A stretch of 37,787 nucleotides of DNA from Flavobacteriales bacterium (GCA_013205245.1 JABMNH010000056.1:1-37787), one strand, 5' to 3'; shown: positions 1 to 8,759, counted from the stretch's first letter. Translations and numbers: made by a program. Notes: generated from the letters alone by a model not told the origin.

Positions 1-76
1 CGGGATGTAGCGCAGTCCGGTAGCGTATCACGCTTAGGCGTGATGGTCGTCACGCTAAAAGCGTGATCATCCCGAC
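1..76 (+). repeat. Degenerate tRNA-Pro-like repeat, copy 1
   Basis: The 7-base acceptor arms (CGGGATG and CATCCCG) pair perfectly and the D-arm is intact, as in flavobacterial tRNA-Pro. The anticodon arm closes as TCACG/CGTGA around a 6-base loop, CTTAGG, instead of 7 bases. The T-arm has been replaced by a hairpin (TCACGCT, AAA, AGCGTGA), so the TTCRA T-loop is missing. Both hairpins use the same TCACGC/GCGTGA sequence. A working tRNA is very unlikely; a tRNA-derived element is the better reading. An identical copy lies at 332-407. The element starts at base 1 of the window, so it may continue to the left. Confidence 0.7.
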
Positions 77-89
77 AATAAAAGTTAAG

Positions 90-329
90 ATGAAATATTA
101 TGTTTACATATTATTGAGTCAAGCAAAATTAAGATATTATGTAGGACAGACTCAAGATTTTGAGAAAAGATTTATAAGGCATAATGCAGGTAGTGTTCCG
201 TCAACAAAAAGTGGCATGCCGTGGGAGTTGATTAAGCTAATTGAATTAGAAAGCAGGTCTGAAGCCATGATGTTGGAGCATAAAATAAAAAAGAGAGGAA
301 TTAAAAGATTCCTAAATGATTTCCAATAA
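90..329 (+). CDS. Small GIY-YIG nuclease-like protein
   Basis: This 79-residue protein is a single GIY-YIG domain of the short UvrC/URI-like type. The motif appears as YVY at the N-terminus and YVG about 15 residues later, followed by a conserved arginine (EKRF), an HN pair and the STKSG-PWEL stretch usual in this family. I start at the ATG at 90; a GTG in frame at 63 lies inside the tRNA-like repeat and adds residues foreign to the family. No DNA-binding extension is present. The gene fills the space between two identical tRNA-like repeats, which suggests it travels with them. The family's cellular role is not established; endonuclease activity is inferred from the fold. Confidence 0.8.
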   Translation: MKYYVYILLSQAKLRYYVGQTQDFEKRFIRHNAGSVPSTKSGMPWELIKLIELESRSEAMMLEHKIKKRGIKRFLNDFQ

Positions 330-331
330 TA

Positions 332-407
332 CGGGATGTAGCGCAGTCCGGTAGCGTATCACGCTTAGGCGTGATGGTCGTCACGCTAAAAGCGTGATCA
401 TCCCGAC
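332..407 (+). repeat. Degenerate tRNA-Pro-like repeat, copy 2
   Basis: This is base-for-base identical to 1-76, including the 6-base anticodon loop and the T-arm hairpin without a T-loop. It begins two bases after the stop codon of the GIY-YIG gene. The sequence after it differs from that after copy 1, and a strong intrinsic terminator follows within 15 bases, as would be expected at the end of a tRNA transcript. Confidence 0.7.
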
Positions 408-412
408 TAAGC

Positions 413-443
413 AAAAAAGTGATGCGAAAGCATCACTTTTTTT
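413..443 (+). terminator. Intrinsic terminator after the tRNA-like repeat
   Basis: An 8-bp stem (AGTGATGC/GCATCACT) with a GAAA tetraloop is preceded by an A-run and followed by seven T. It should end transcripts covering the GIY-YIG gene and the tRNA-like repeats. The A-run on the left makes it potentially bidirectional. Confidence 0.85.
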
Positions 444-455
444 GTCTCAAAAAGT

Positions 456-489
456 GTCTCAAATTTATTTGAGTAAGCGCATTTGAGAC
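456..489. repeat. Inverted repeat before the tandem array
   Basis: A 9-bp perfect inverted repeat (GTCTCAAAT at 456-464, ATTTGAGAC at 481-489) spans the start of the first tandem unit. Its right arm recurs in unit 2 and, minus one base, in unit 3, so the array probably derives from this structure. Function unknown. Confidence 0.6.
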
Positions 490-752
490 AAAAAAAGGAA
501 AAGGCATCGCCTTGCTTTTTTATTTACAATGAGGGTTTATTAGGATTATTTAAATCCTGATAAATTTATTTAAAGAAGCGCATTTGAGACAAAAAAAGGA
601 AAAGGCATCGCCTTGCTTTTTTATTTACAATGAGGGTTTATTAGGATTATCTAAATCCTGATAAATTTATTTAAAGAAGCGCATTTGAGAAAAAAAAGGA
701 AAAGGCATGGCCTTGCTTTTTTATTTACAATGAGGGTTTATTAGGATTATCT
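475..752. repeat. Tandem repeat, 101-base period, 2.75 copies
   Basis: Units start at 475, 576 and 677; the third stops after about 76 bases. They differ at only a few positions (T/C near 651, loss of a C near 690, C/G in a hairpin loop). Each unit holds a hairpin AAGGC/GCCTT followed by a T-run and preceded by an A-run, like a short bidirectional terminator. The two complete units also hold AGGATT/AATCCT with a 5-base loop. There are no open frames of note. Together with the neighbouring elements this fills the roughly 420 bases between the tRNA-like repeat and the LacI-type gene. Confidence 0.85.
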
Positions 753-818
753 TAATTCGACTATCATAACAAATTTCCTACAAGCTAATTAAAACTGTTT
801 TCATAAAGATTATTTAGT

Positions 819-826
819 TAATTTTG
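819..826 (+). promoter_or_regulatory. Possible -7 box for the LacI-type gene
   Basis: TAATTTTG matches the Bacteroidota -7 consensus TAnnTTTG but lies only four bases before the ATG at 830. If used, the transcript would be leaderless or nearly so. No clear TTG -33 box lies at the right distance. Confidence 0.3.
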
Positions 827-829
827 AAC

Positions 830-1873
830 ATGCTTAAACCAAAAACAACGCTCAAAGAAATTGCTAAAATCTTAGGTGTTTCTAAATCTACAGTTTCAAA
901 AGCTTTAAATAACAGCCATGAAATAAGTGATGTTACTAAAGATAAGATTCAAAAATTCGCCAAAGAGCACAATTATAAAGCCAATAAATTAGCCGTAAAT
1001 CTTAAAACAGGCACCACCAAAACCATAGGTGTTATTTTGCCAAGTATTCAAAACTTTTTTTTTGCGCAGGTATTAAAAGGTATTGAAGATGTTGCTACTG
1101 CCGATGATTATAACATTATTACCAGCTTTTCTAATGAGTCTTTAAGTAAAGAAATTAACAGTATGGAGCTTTTGGCAAATGGTATGGTTGATGGATTTAT
1201 TTTGGCTATAGCCGAAGAAACGCAGATAAAACAAAATTTTGATCATTTTTCTGAAGCCATACAAGACGGCAAACCACTTGTTATGTTTGATAGAATTACC
1301 GATACTATAGATTGCGATAAAGTTTGTGTTAATGATATTGAAGCAACTTATAAAGCCACAAAACATCTGTTAAATTTAAAATGCAAAAATATTGCTGTCG
1401 TATCAACTATAGACCATTTAAGTGTTGGGAAATTGCGTATTGAAGGCTATAAAAAAGCTATAAATGAAATGTTTGCTAAAATTAATAAAGATTTACTGGT
1501 TATTGGAACCACATCAAATATTGATTTTAAAATAGCGAATCTTTTAAAAGACAAAACTGTTGATGCCATTTTAGCTTTAGATGAAGAGGCTGTTTTGGCA
1601 GCTTATAAAGCTTCTAAGTTTAGAGAATATAATTTGCCAAAAGATTTGGCCATTATTGGTTATGCAAGCGAAAAAATGGCGGCTAATCTCACACCGTCTC
1701 TTACAACTTTAAATCAGCATGGCGAGTTGATAGGTAAAGCAGCTGTGAACCTTCTCTTAAATAAATTAAAAAATAATACAAACACATCCTTTGAGCATAA
1801 ACCTATAGATACAACTTTGGTTGAGAGAGATTCAACTAAAGGTTTTGTCTCAAAATTTAACACGTCAACATAA
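830..1873 (+). CDS. LacI-family transcriptional regulator
   Basis: This 347-residue protein has an N-terminal helix-turn-helix at about residues 7-27 (TLKEIAKILGVSKSTVSKAL), a hinge region, and from about residue 64 a periplasmic-binding-protein-like effector domain (KTIGVILPSI onward). Length and order are typical of LacI/CcpA repressors in Bacteroidota. I use the ATG at 830; a TTG two codons upstream is less likely. No sugar-uptake or catabolic genes are next to it, so its targets and effector cannot be inferred from context. The next gene follows after 16 bases and is probably cotranscribed. A role in carbohydrate control is a family-level inference only. Confidence 0.9.
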   Translation: MLKPKTTLKEIAKILGVSKSTVSKALNNSHEISDVTKDKIQKFAKEHNYKANKLAVNLKTGTTKTIGVILPSIQNFFFAQVLKGIEDVATADDYNIITSFSNESLSKEINSMELLANGMVDGFILAIAEETQIKQNFDHFSEAIQDGKPLVMFDRITDTIDCDKVCVNDIEATYKATKHLLNLKCKNIAVVSTIDHLSVGKLRIEGYKKAINEMFAKINKDLLVIGTTSNIDFKIANLLKDKTVDAILALDEEAVLAAYKASKFREYNLPKDLAIIGYASEKMAANLTPSLTTLNQHGELIGKAAVNLLLNKLKNNTNTSFEHKPIDTTLVERDSTKGFVSKFNTST

Positions 1874-1889
1874 AATTAATTTAAATAAT

Positions 1890-2483
1890 ATGGTAAGATC
1901 AAACAGCGAATTAAGAGCACAAGCACTAGAATTCTTGTCGGATAAATGGGGCATAGCAATCGGAACTTTTTTAGTGTACATGATACTTCTTGGAGGTGTA
2001 CAAGTAATTGTTCCTTTTGTTGGAAGTGGTGTAACTATAATAATTGGCGGGCCAATGGCAGTTGGTATTTCAATTTTCACATTGGCAATTATAAGAAGAG
2101 AAGATGTGCGATTGGAACAGATTTTTGATGGATTTCAGAATTTTGGCACAGCACTGGGCGCTTACCTTTTAATGGTAATATTTATTTTTTTATGGACGCT
2201 TTTATTTATTATCCCAGGTATTATTATGGGGCTTGCTTATTCACAGACATTTTATATTATAGCCGATGATAAATCAATTAGCGCTATGGATGCCATTGAT
2301 AAAAGTAAAGCGATGATGGATGGTTATAAATGGAAATTTTTTCTACTAGGTCTAAGTTTTATAGGTTGGGGCATACTTTGTATTTTTACTTTAGGCATCG
2401 GATTTTTATGGCTTATGCCATATATTCAAGTGAGTTATGCCAATTTTTATGAAGAAATAAAAGAACACGGTATGACGGCATAA
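1890..2483 (+). CDS. DUF975-type integral membrane protein
   Basis: The 197-residue protein has hydrophobic segments at about 22-44, 48-68, 88-115 and 148-180. The C-terminal half carries the DUF975 pattern: PGI at the end of a membrane segment, then YSQTFYIIADD, DAIDKSKAMM, KWKFFLLGLSFIGW, and a final MPY with an NFYEE tail. The ATG at 1890 is chosen because it gives the family N-terminus; an upstream ATG at 1821 is in frame but lies inside the preceding regulator gene. Function of the family is unknown. It follows the LacI-type gene closely, suggesting cotranscription, but I see no functional link. Confidence 0.8.
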   Translation: MVRSNSELRAQALEFLSDKWGIAIGTFLVYMILLGGVQVIVPFVGSGVTIIIGGPMAVGISIFTLAIIRREDVRLEQIFDGFQNFGTALGAYLLMVIFIFLWTLLFIIPGIIMGLAYSQTFYIIADDKSISAMDAIDKSKAMMDGYKWKFFLLGLSFIGWGILCIFTLGIGFLWLMPYIQVSYANFYEEIKEHGMTA

Positions 2484-2534
2484 GCAATTTGATAAATTAA
2501 GAATCTACCGTATTTATTTACCCATTTAATTTCT

Positions 2535-2542
2535 TAAATTTG
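2535..2542 (+). promoter_or_regulatory. -7 box for the udk operon
   Basis: TAAATTTG is an exact match to TAnnTTTG, 23 bases before the udk start codon. A -33 TTG is not visible at the expected distance, so the promoter is only partly supported. Confidence 0.45.
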
Positions 2543-2565
2543 TAAACATATAAAAAGCTTTTGTT

Positions 2566-3171
2566 ATGTTAGTAATTGGTATTGCCGGTGGCACCGGAAG
2601 CGGTAAAACAACTGTTGTAAATCAGATTTTAAACGAATTACCTGCCGATGAGGTTACTGTAATTTCGCAAGACTCTTATTATAAAAAGACAGTAGATTTA
2701 TCCTATAAAGAGCGTACTAAAATAAATTTTGACCATCCAAAAGCCATAGATTTCGATCTTTTGGTGGCTAATTTAAAAGCCTTAAAAAAGGGTGACATAA
2801 TAGAGCAACCTATCTACTCGTTTGTTACTCATAATCGGACAGAAGATGTTCATGTAACACACCCTAAAAAGGTAATTATTGTTGAAGGTATTTTGATTTT
2901 TAACAATCCAGAGTTACGCGATTTGTTTGATATTAAAATATTTGTTCATGCATCTACAGACGAACGGCTTATAAGACGTGTGCGAAGAGATATCGCCGAA
3001 CGCGGACGCGATATAAACGAAGTCCTTGCACGTTATCAAGACACGTTAAAGCCTATGCATCAACAATTTATTGAACCAACAAAAAACTTTGCCGATATAA
3101 TTATTCCAAACGATCGCTACAATACTGTAGCTATTGATATTGTAAGAACGGTGATTAACGAAAGATTATGA
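2566..3171 (+). CDS. udk: Uridine kinase
   Basis: Phosphorylates uridine and cytidine to UMP and CMP in pyrimidine salvage. The 201-residue length matches the family. A Walker A loop lies at residues 8-15 (GGTGSGKT), followed by the SQDSYYK segment, the NFDHPKAID substrate region, IVEGILIF, and the arginine-rich lid (RLIRRVRRDIAERGR). It is the first gene of a four-gene operon: its stop overlaps the next start by four bases. Cytidine deaminase at 28640 acts in the same salvage route but is unlinked. Confidence 0.95.
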   Translation: MLVIGIAGGTGSGKTTVVNQILNELPADEVTVISQDSYYKKTVDLSYKERTKINFDHPKAIDFDLLVANLKALKKGDIIEQPIYSFVTHNRTEDVHVTHPKKVIIVEGILIFNNPELRDLFDIKIFVHASTDERLIRRVRRDIAERGRDINEVLARYQDTLKPMHQQFIEPTKNFADIIIPNDRYNTVAIDIVRTVINERL

Positions 3172-3488
3172 CCCTAAAGCAGTTTAGACATCATAAATTA
3201 GTTAAATTTTTTACAAATAAATACGTGCTCATTATACTCGTTTTTATTGTGTGGATGCTTTTTTTTGATGAAAACTCGTATCTTACGCACAGGGAATTAA
3301 ACAAAGAAAGAGCTAAATTAGAAAAGTCAATCGGCTATTATAACAAAGAAATTACAAAAGATAAAAAAATAATTAAGCAATTAAAAGACAGTAATAAACT
3401 CGAAAAATACGGCCGCGAAACCTATTTTTTTAAACGCGATAGCGAAGATGTTTATATTATAGAATTCGATACAATAAAGAAAAAATAA
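3168..3488 (+). CDS. DivIC/FtsB-like septum formation protein
   Basis: A small (106-residue) bitopic protein. After a basic N-terminus comes one membrane span at about residues 18-34, then a charged coiled coil (about 42-75), and the family's terminal signature LEKYGRETYFFKR...EDVYII. Members sit at the division site in a complex with FtsL and FtsQ/DivIB. The start overlaps udk by four bases and the next gene begins one base after its stop, so it is firmly inside the udk-mutase operon. It could be annotated ftsB or divIC; the sequence does not separate them. Confidence 0.88.
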   Translation: MTLKQFRHHKLVKFFTNKYVLIILVFIVWMLFFDENSYLTHRELNKERAKLEKSIGYYNKEITKDKKIIKQLKDSNKLEKYGRETYFFKRDSEDVYIIEFDTIKKK

Positions 3489-3489
3489 T

Positions 3490-4884
3490 ATGGCAAAGCT
3501 TTTATTTGACGAATTTGATAGCGTTTCTGCAAAACAGTGGAAACAGAAAATTCAATTCGATTTAAAAGGCGCCGATTATAACACAACTTTATTGACCGAA
3601 ACAAATGAAGGCATCACTATAAATCCGTTTTACCACTCAGATACCACCAAATATCTTCAAGTGCCGCTACCTTCTGAAACATTTTCTATTTGCCAAACTA
3701 TTTTTGTAGATGATGTTTCCAAAGCCAATTCTTTAGCGCGTAAAGCTTTAAAACGTGGCGCAAACTCTTTAAAATTTGAAGCGAACGAACCTTTTGATAT
3801 AGCCATTTTATTTAATAATCTCGTTTCAATTCATCAGCCGACGGAGAAACAATCTCTTGTTATCCACTTCAAACTTAATTTTCTGTCGCAGAGTTTTGTC
3901 TCAGATCTCATCAAAAACACAACTCAGTTCACAGTATTCTTAAATATTGATATTATAGGCAATCTTACCAAATCGGGTAATTGGTTTACCAATAAAGATA
4001 AAGATCACAAACAAGTAGAAGCTATTCTTAAAATGGCATCAGAAAAAGTGACTGTTTTGGGTGTTGAAGCTTCTTTGTATCAAAATGCGGGTGCCAATAC
4101 TGTACAACAAGTGGCTTATGCTTTGGCGCATGCCAATGAGTATTTAAACGCTTTCGCGGATATCGGTTTACCCCCGTCAAATAAAATGCAATTCACTTTT
4201 GCTGTTGGCAGTCATTATTTTTTTGAAATTGCCAAATTGCGTGCCTTTAGGTATTTATTTGATTTGATAACTGGGGAATACAATTTAAATATTGAACCAG
4301 AAATTTTTGTACAACCTACATTGCGAAATAAATCTATTTACGATTATAACGTAAATATGTTGCGCACAACTACCGAATGTATGAGCGCTATTTTGGGTGG
4401 CGCTAATTGCGTGAGTAATGTAGCATACGACACTTTATTTCATAAATCGAATGAATTTGGGGAGCGCATCGCAAGAAATCAATTACTTGTTTTACAGGAA
4501 GAAAGTTATTTTAAAGAAGCTCAAAATGCAGTAGAAGGCACTTATTATATCGAAACACTAACAATACAAATAGCCGAAAAAGCTTTGCAATTATTTAAAG
4601 AGATAGAGCAAAAAGGGGGTTTTGTTAACCAACTATTTTCGGGTGTTATTCAAAGAAAAATAGCAGATAGTGCCAAAAAAGAGCAAGAACAGTTTGATAC
4701 AGGTATTTTTCATTTGTTGGGCGTAAATAAATACCCAAATCCAAAAGATAAAATGGCAGACGATTTACAACTGTATCCGTTTATCAAAATAAATGCCAGA
4801 AAAACTTTAATCCGTCCGATAATACCCAAACGTTTGGCCGAAGAAATGGAACAAGAACGTTTAGCACAGGAATCAAAAAGTTAG
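3490..4884 (+). CDS. mutA: Methylmalonyl-CoA mutase, small subunit
   Basis: Partner of the large subunit encoded one base downstream. The 464 residues form a mutase barrel-like domain: [13 protein letters not shown]-type and [17 protein letters not shown] segments parallel those of the large subunit ([24 protein letters not shown]). The C-terminus ends without a cobalamin-binding DxHxxG motif, and the protein is much shorter than full-length small subunits of about 620 residues, as is common in Flavobacteriaceae. The small subunit does not bind B12 and is mainly structural. Together the pair interconverts succinyl-CoA and methylmalonyl-CoA in propionate metabolism. Confidence 0.92.
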   Translation: MAKLLFDEFDSVSAKQWKQKIQFDLKGADYNTTLLTETNEGITINPFYHSDTTKYLQVPLPSETFSICQTIFVDDVSKANSLARKALKRGANSLKFEANEPFDIAILFNNLVSIHQPTEKQSLVIHFKLNFLSQSFVSDLIKNTTQFTVFLNIDIIGNLTKSGNWFTNKDKDHKQVEAILKMASEKVTVLGVEASLYQNAGANTVQQVAYALAHANEYLNAFADIGLPPSNKMQFTFAVGSHYFFEIAKLRAFRYLFDLITGEYNLNIEPEIFVQPTLRNKSIYDYNVNMLRTTTECMSAILGGANCVSNVAYDTLFHKSNEFGERIARNQLLVLQEESYFKEAQNAVEGTYYIETLTIQIAEKALQLFKEIEQKGGFVNQLFSGVIQRKIADSAKKEQEQFDTGIFHLLGVNKYPNPKDKMADDLQLYPFIKINARKTLIRPIIPKRLAEEMEQERLAQESKS

Positions 4885-4885
4885 T

Positions 4886-6994
4886 ATGTCCAGAAAAAAC
4901 CTACAACATATTAAATTAAATGCTATCACTTCGAGCCTGCCTGACAGCGAGGCAGGCGCAGTCGAGAAGCAAAACTCAGAACTCAAAACACAGAGTTTTG
5001 ATCACGAGAATTTTGTAGCCGGAATTCCACCTTATCTACGAGGCCCTTATAGCACCATGTATGTACGCCGTCCTTGGACGATACGTCAATATGCAGGGTT
5101 TTCTACCGCCGAAGAAAGCAATGCTTTTTACCGCAGAAATTTAGCAGCAGGTCAAAAAGGATTGTCTGTTGCATTCGATTTAGCCACACATCGTGGGTAC
5201 GACTCAGATCATGAGCGCGTGCAAGGCGATGTTGGCAAAGCAGGTGTTGCTATAGATTCTGTTGAAGATATGAAAGTGCTTTTTGATCAGATTCCACTCG
5301 ATAAAATGTCGGTTTCTATGACAATGAATGGTGCTGTTTTGCCCATTCTGGCTTTTTATATTGTAGCTGCAAAAGAACAGGGCGTTGACTCAAATCTTCT
5401 TGAAGGTACAATTCAGAATGACATCCTAAAAGAATTTATGGTGCGTAATACCTACATTTATCCACCAAGTCCTTCCATGCAAATAGTATCCGATATTTTT
5501 GAATATACGGCCAAAAACATGCCTAAATTCAATAGTATTTCTATTTCTGGATACCACATGCAAGAGGCAGGAGCAACACCAGAAATCGAATTGGCGTACA
5601 CCTTAGCCGATGGATTAGAATATGTGCGAACGGGTTTAAAAGCGGGGATGAAAATTGATGAATTTGCACCACGACTATCGTTTTTTTGGGGTATCGGCAT
5701 GGATCATTTTAAAGAAATTGCCAAGCTGCGTGCTGGGCGTTTATTATGGTCTAAATTGATTCAACAATTCAATCCAAAAAATCCAAAATCGTTGGCATTG
5801 CGCACGCATTGTCAGACAAGTGGCTGGAGTTTAACCGAGCAAGATCCTTTTAATAACGTGGCACGCACAACTATTGAAGCTATGTCGGCTACTTTAGGCG
5901 GCACACAGAGTTTGCATACCAATGCTTTGGATGAAGCCATCGCTTTACCAACCGATTTTTCTGCTAGAATTGCTAGAAACACACAATTATATTTGCAAGA
6001 AGAAACAGGTATTACTAAAACAGTCGATCCTTGGGCAGGGAGTAAATTTGTAGAACAATTGACCGAAGATATCGCTCAAAAAGCATCGGATTTAATAGAA
6101 GAAGTAGAAGCATTGGGAGGCATGACCAAAGCCATAGAAAAAGGTATTCCTAAGCTCCGAATTGAAGAAGCATCGGCTCAAAAGCAAGCCAGAATTGATA
6201 GTGGCGAAGATAAAATTATTGGCGTAAATTCATATCGGCTTGACCGAGAAGATCCTTTGCAGATTTTAGAAGTAGATAATGATGCCGTGAGAGAAGCTCA
6301 AATTAAACGGTTGAAATCCGTCAAAGCAAATCGCAATAGCGATGAGGTTACAGAAGCTTTAAATAAATTGGAAGATTGTGCACGCACAACTGAAGGAAAT
6401 TTATTAGCTTTGGCAGTAGATGCCGCAGAAAAACGGGCTACTTTAGGTGAAATTTCATCGGCTTTAGAGCGTGTTTTTAAAAGATATAATGCAACTATAA
6501 ATTCAATCTCTGGTGTGTATAGCAAAGCGATAAAAAATGATGCCGACTTTGGTAAAGCAAAAGCTTTAGCCGATAAATTTGCCGACTTAGAGGGCAGACG
6601 GCCACGTATTATGGTGGCTAAAATGGGGCAAGATGGTCATGACCGTGGTGCCAAAGTGGTAGCCACAAGTTTTGCCGATTTAGGTTTTGATGTTGATATT
6701 GGACCTTTGTTTCAAACCCCTGCCGAAGCTGCCAAACAAGCCGTAGAAAATGATGTGCATGTACTCGGAATTTCATCTTTAGCTGCCGGTCATAAAACCT
6801 TGGTACCTCAGGTTATAAAAGCCTTATCAGATTATGGTAGAGGCGATATTATGGTTATTGCTGGTGGCGTTATTCCTGCACAAGATTATCAATATTTATT
6901 TGATGCTGGCGTGGTAGGTGTATTTGGTCCCGGCACTAAAATTTCTAAAGCCGCTATTGCTATTTTAGAAATTCTCATTGAGAGTATTTCTTAA
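4886..6994 (+). CDS. scpA: Methylmalonyl-CoA mutase, large (B12-binding) subunit
   Basis: The catalytic subunit (also called mutB), 702 residues. An N-terminal TIM-barrel holds [15 protein letters not shown] (Tyr59) and [10 protein letters not shown] (His224), the places of the catalytic tyrosine and histidine. The C-terminal cobalamin domain has DGHDRG at 583-588, with His585 the expected cobalt ligand. Residues about 14-28 are encoded by a GC-rich palindromic repeat at 4926-4970, read in frame without a stop. They precede the conserved region that starts near [13 protein letters not shown] and probably form a disordered tail. This is the last gene of the udk operon. Confidence 0.95.
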   Translation: MSRKNLQHIKLNAITSSLPDSEAGAVEKQNSELKTQSFDHENFVAGIPPYLRGPYSTMYVRRPWTIRQYAGFSTAEESNAFYRRNLAAGQKGLSVAFDLATHRGYDSDHERVQGDVGKAGVAIDSVEDMKVLFDQIPLDKMSVSMTMNGAVLPILAFYIVAAKEQGVDSNLLEGTIQNDILKEFMVRNTYIYPPSPSMQIVSDIFEYTAKNMPKFNSISISGYHMQEAGATPEIELAYTLADGLEYVRTGLKAGMKIDEFAPRLSFFWGIGMDHFKEIAKLRAGRLLWSKLIQQFNPKNPKSLALRTHCQTSGWSLTEQDPFNNVARTTIEAMSATLGGTQSLHTNALDEAIALPTDFSARIARNTQLYLQEETGITKTVDPWAGSKFVEQLTEDIAQKASDLIEEVEALGGMTKAIEKGIPKLRIEEASAQKQARIDSGEDKIIGVNSYRLDREDPLQILEVDNDAVREAQIKRLKSVKANRNSDEVTEALNKLEDCARTTEGNLLALAVDAAEKRATLGEISSALERVFKRYNATINSISGVYSKAIKNDADFGKAKALADKFADLEGRRPRIMVAKMGQDGHDRGAKVVATSFADLGFDVDIGPLFQTPAEAAKQAVENDVHVLGISSLAAGHKTLVPQVIKALSDYGRGDIMVIAGGVIPAQDYQYLFDAGVVGVFGPGTKISKAAIAILEILIESIS
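4926..4970. repeat. GC-rich palindromic repeat inside scpA
   Basis: The core is GCCTGCCT (4935-4942), a 7-base loop, and AGGCAGGC (4950-4957). Outer arms CTTCGA and TCGAGAAG extend the imperfect palindrome. Composition is far more GC-rich than its surroundings. The shape resembles dispersed intergenic repeats common in flavobacterial genomes; here it sits inside a reading frame and adds about 15 residues. Confidence 0.75.
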
Positions 6995-7067
6995 ATAAAT
7001 CTTAAAATAGTTATTGGTTTTAAACCATGGTCATTTATATAGGTCTAAGTTTAAAAAATCAAAAACT

Positions 7068-8252
7068 ATGAAATCACACCCAATTTTTTATGCCTTTGCT
7101 TTTGTCTCGGGCATGCTGAGCTATTCTTGTAGCAATAGCTCAAATGATGTAACACCTATTGAAATGCAAAGTGCCATCACGCAAACCTTTGGTGCTAAAA
7201 TCGATTTAACCAATTTAGATAATTACGAAAATCAGCCCATCCCAAATTATATCCGAAAAGATAATACGGCTAATAATGCTATAAGCAACGGCGGCGCTTC
7301 TTTGGGTCGCGTTTTATTTTACGATAAAAATTTATCTTCTAACAATACAATTTCATGCGCAAGCTGTCATAAACAGGCTTTTGCTTTTAGCGATGAAGCT
7401 CAGGTTTCTAATGGTGTTAATGGCGTTACAGACAGACATGCCATACGTTTGGTAAACAGCCGTTTTGCTAATGAAGGGCGCTTTTTTTGGGATGAACGTG
7501 CGGCTACTTTAGAAGCACAAACCACACAGCCTATTCAAAATCACGCAGAGATGGGTTTTAGTGGTGCTAATGGCGATGGTGATATCAATACATTAATTGC
7601 CAAATTACAAGCTATAGCTTATTATCAAGAGCTTTTTACCTTTGTTTATGACGATGCAACTATTACTGAAGTTAGAATGCAAAATGCCATGGCGCAATTT
7701 GTAAGAAGTATTCAATCTTTCGATTCTAAATTTGATATGGGTCGGGCTCAAGTAAATAATGATAATGACCCTTTTCCAAATTTTTCTACTCAAGAAAACT
7801 TAGGTAAACAATTATTTATAACACCACCTCAATTTAACAATAATGGTTTAAGGACTAGTGGTGGCGTTGGTTGTGCCGGATGTCATCAAGCGCCAGAGTT
7901 TGATATTGATCCCAATTCTCATAATAATGGTACGATAGGCACAGCTAGTGGTATGGGAAATGATTTGATTGTAACGAGAGCTCCTTCTTTGCGGGATGTG
8001 GTTAAAGCAGATGGTACAAGCAATGGGCCTTTTATGCATATAGGTGTTTCAAATAATTTTATGACCGTATTAAATCATTACGATCAAATAAATTTGGCAG
8101 GGAATAACAATTTAGATCAACGTTTAATACCAGGTGGAAATCCTCAGAATTTAGCGATGACCCAAAACGAAAAAGATGCTTTAGTGGCTTTTATAAAAAC
8201 ATTGGCTGGTACAGATGTTTATATTAATTCAAAATGGTCTGATCCTTTTTAA
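7068..8252 (+). CDS. Di-haem cytochrome c peroxidase, lipoprotein
   Basis: A 394-residue member of the bacterial cytochrome c peroxidase/MauG family. A lipobox ends at Cys21 (LSYSC), so it is probably membrane-anchored in the periplasm. Two haem c motifs are present: CASCH at 97-101 and CAGCH at 269-273. The first domain continues FSD and VNSRFANEGRFFWDERA, conserved in the family. I chose the ATG at 7068 because it gives a clean lipoprotein signal; the upstream in-frame ATG at 7026 would add non-signal sequence. Probable role is peroxide reduction with electrons from the respiratory chain; MauG-like oxidation cannot be excluded. Haem attachment would need the Ccs system at 10891. Confidence 0.9.
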   Translation: MKSHPIFYAFAFVSGMLSYSCSNSSNDVTPIEMQSAITQTFGAKIDLTNLDNYENQPIPNYIRKDNTANNAISNGGASLGRVLFYDKNLSSNNTISCASCHKQAFAFSDEAQVSNGVNGVTDRHAIRLVNSRFANEGRFFWDERAATLEAQTTQPIQNHAEMGFSGANGDGDINTLIAKLQAIAYYQELFTFVYDDATITEVRMQNAMAQFVRSIQSFDSKFDMGRAQVNNDNDPFPNFSTQENLGKQLFITPPQFNNNGLRTSGGVGCAGCHQAPEFDIDPNSHNNGTIGTASGMGNDLIVTRAPSLRDVVKADGTSNGPFMHIGVSNNFMTVLNHYDQINLAGNNNLDQRLIPGGNPQNLAMTQNEKDALVAFIKTLAGTDVYINSKWSDPF

Positions 8253-8255
8253 TAT

Positions 8256-8278
8256 AAAAGACTGATAAATCTTTTTAT
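8256..8278 (+). terminator. Weak terminator after the peroxidase gene
   Basis: AAAAGA and TCTTTT pair over an 8-base loop and run into T-rich sequence. The stem is short and AT-only apart from one pair, so termination may be partial. Confidence 0.35.
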
Positions 8279-8309
8279 TTGTGGGTTTGTTATTTATTTG
8301 CTAGTTTTG
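8279..8309 (+). promoter_or_regulatory. Promoter of the DoxX gene
   Basis: TTG at 8279-8281 and TAGTTTTG at 8302-8309 are separated by 20 bases, matching the Bacteroidota consensus (TTG, 17-23 bases, TAnnTTTG). Transcription should begin near 8315, giving a leader of about 20 bases. Confidence 0.6.
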
Positions 8310-8336
8310 GAGATATCTAACTAAACTTCGATACTT

Positions 8337-8759
8337 ATGAAAAAGCTAAACACATTAATAACAACAATGGATGCCAAAAATGGTACAGGATACGCCTTAA
8401 TTAGAATATTTTTAGGCATTGCTCTTTTTGTAAGAGGATGGATGATTTTATCGAACCCCGAATCTATTATAAAATTAGGTGTAGCACGTGAATTGTATAT
8501 GTGGGTTTCTTTTGTAGGAATAACACATTTAATTGGTGGCGCACTTTTATGTGTGGGATTTTTTGCCCGTTTAGGTGCTTTAGTTCAAATTCCGATTTTG
8601 TTTAGTGCTACTTTTTTTGTGTATGCGCACACAAAACTCATGATGGGCGGTCAGTCTTTTGAGTTGGCTTCTTTGGTCTTATTTTTATTGTGTGTATTCT
8701 TTGTTTTTGGGCCAGGCACTTTATCTGTAAAAGAATATATTGCAAATAAAAAAGCTTAG
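8337..8759 (+). CDS. DoxX-family membrane protein
   Basis: A 140-residue protein with four predicted membrane spans (about 19-38, 52-75, 78-97, 108-126) in the DoxX arrangement: an arginine-containing first helix (LIRIFLGIALFVRG), a GG-rich second helix (THLIGGALLCVGFFARLGAL) and a short C-terminal tail. DoxX-like proteins are linked to redox or sulfur metabolism in a few organisms, but most, including this one, have no assigned reaction. It has its own promoter. Its stop codon overlaps the stop of the convergent Rrf2 gene by three bases. Confidence 0.82.
   Translation: MKKLNTLITTMDAKNGTGYALIRIFLGIALFVRGWMILSNPESIIKLGVARELYMWVSFVGITHLIGGALLCVGFFARLGALVQIPILFSATFFVYAHTKLMMGGQSFELASLVLFLLCVFFVFGPGTLSVKEYIANKKA

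Noticed and set aside
1-76. Functional tRNA-Pro
   Set aside because: The anticodon loop has 6 bases and the T-arm lacks the TTCRA loop; the anticodon cannot be read in the standard position.
63-89. GTG start for the GIY-YIG gene at 63
   Set aside because: It would translate the end of the tRNA-like repeat; the family N-terminus begins at the ATG at 90.
475-752. CRISPR array
   Set aside because: The repeats are contiguous 101-base units without spacers, and no cas gene is nearby.
5458-5700. Opposite-strand frame within scpA
   Set aside because: Antisense to a highly conserved gene with no family resemblance; typical shadow frame.
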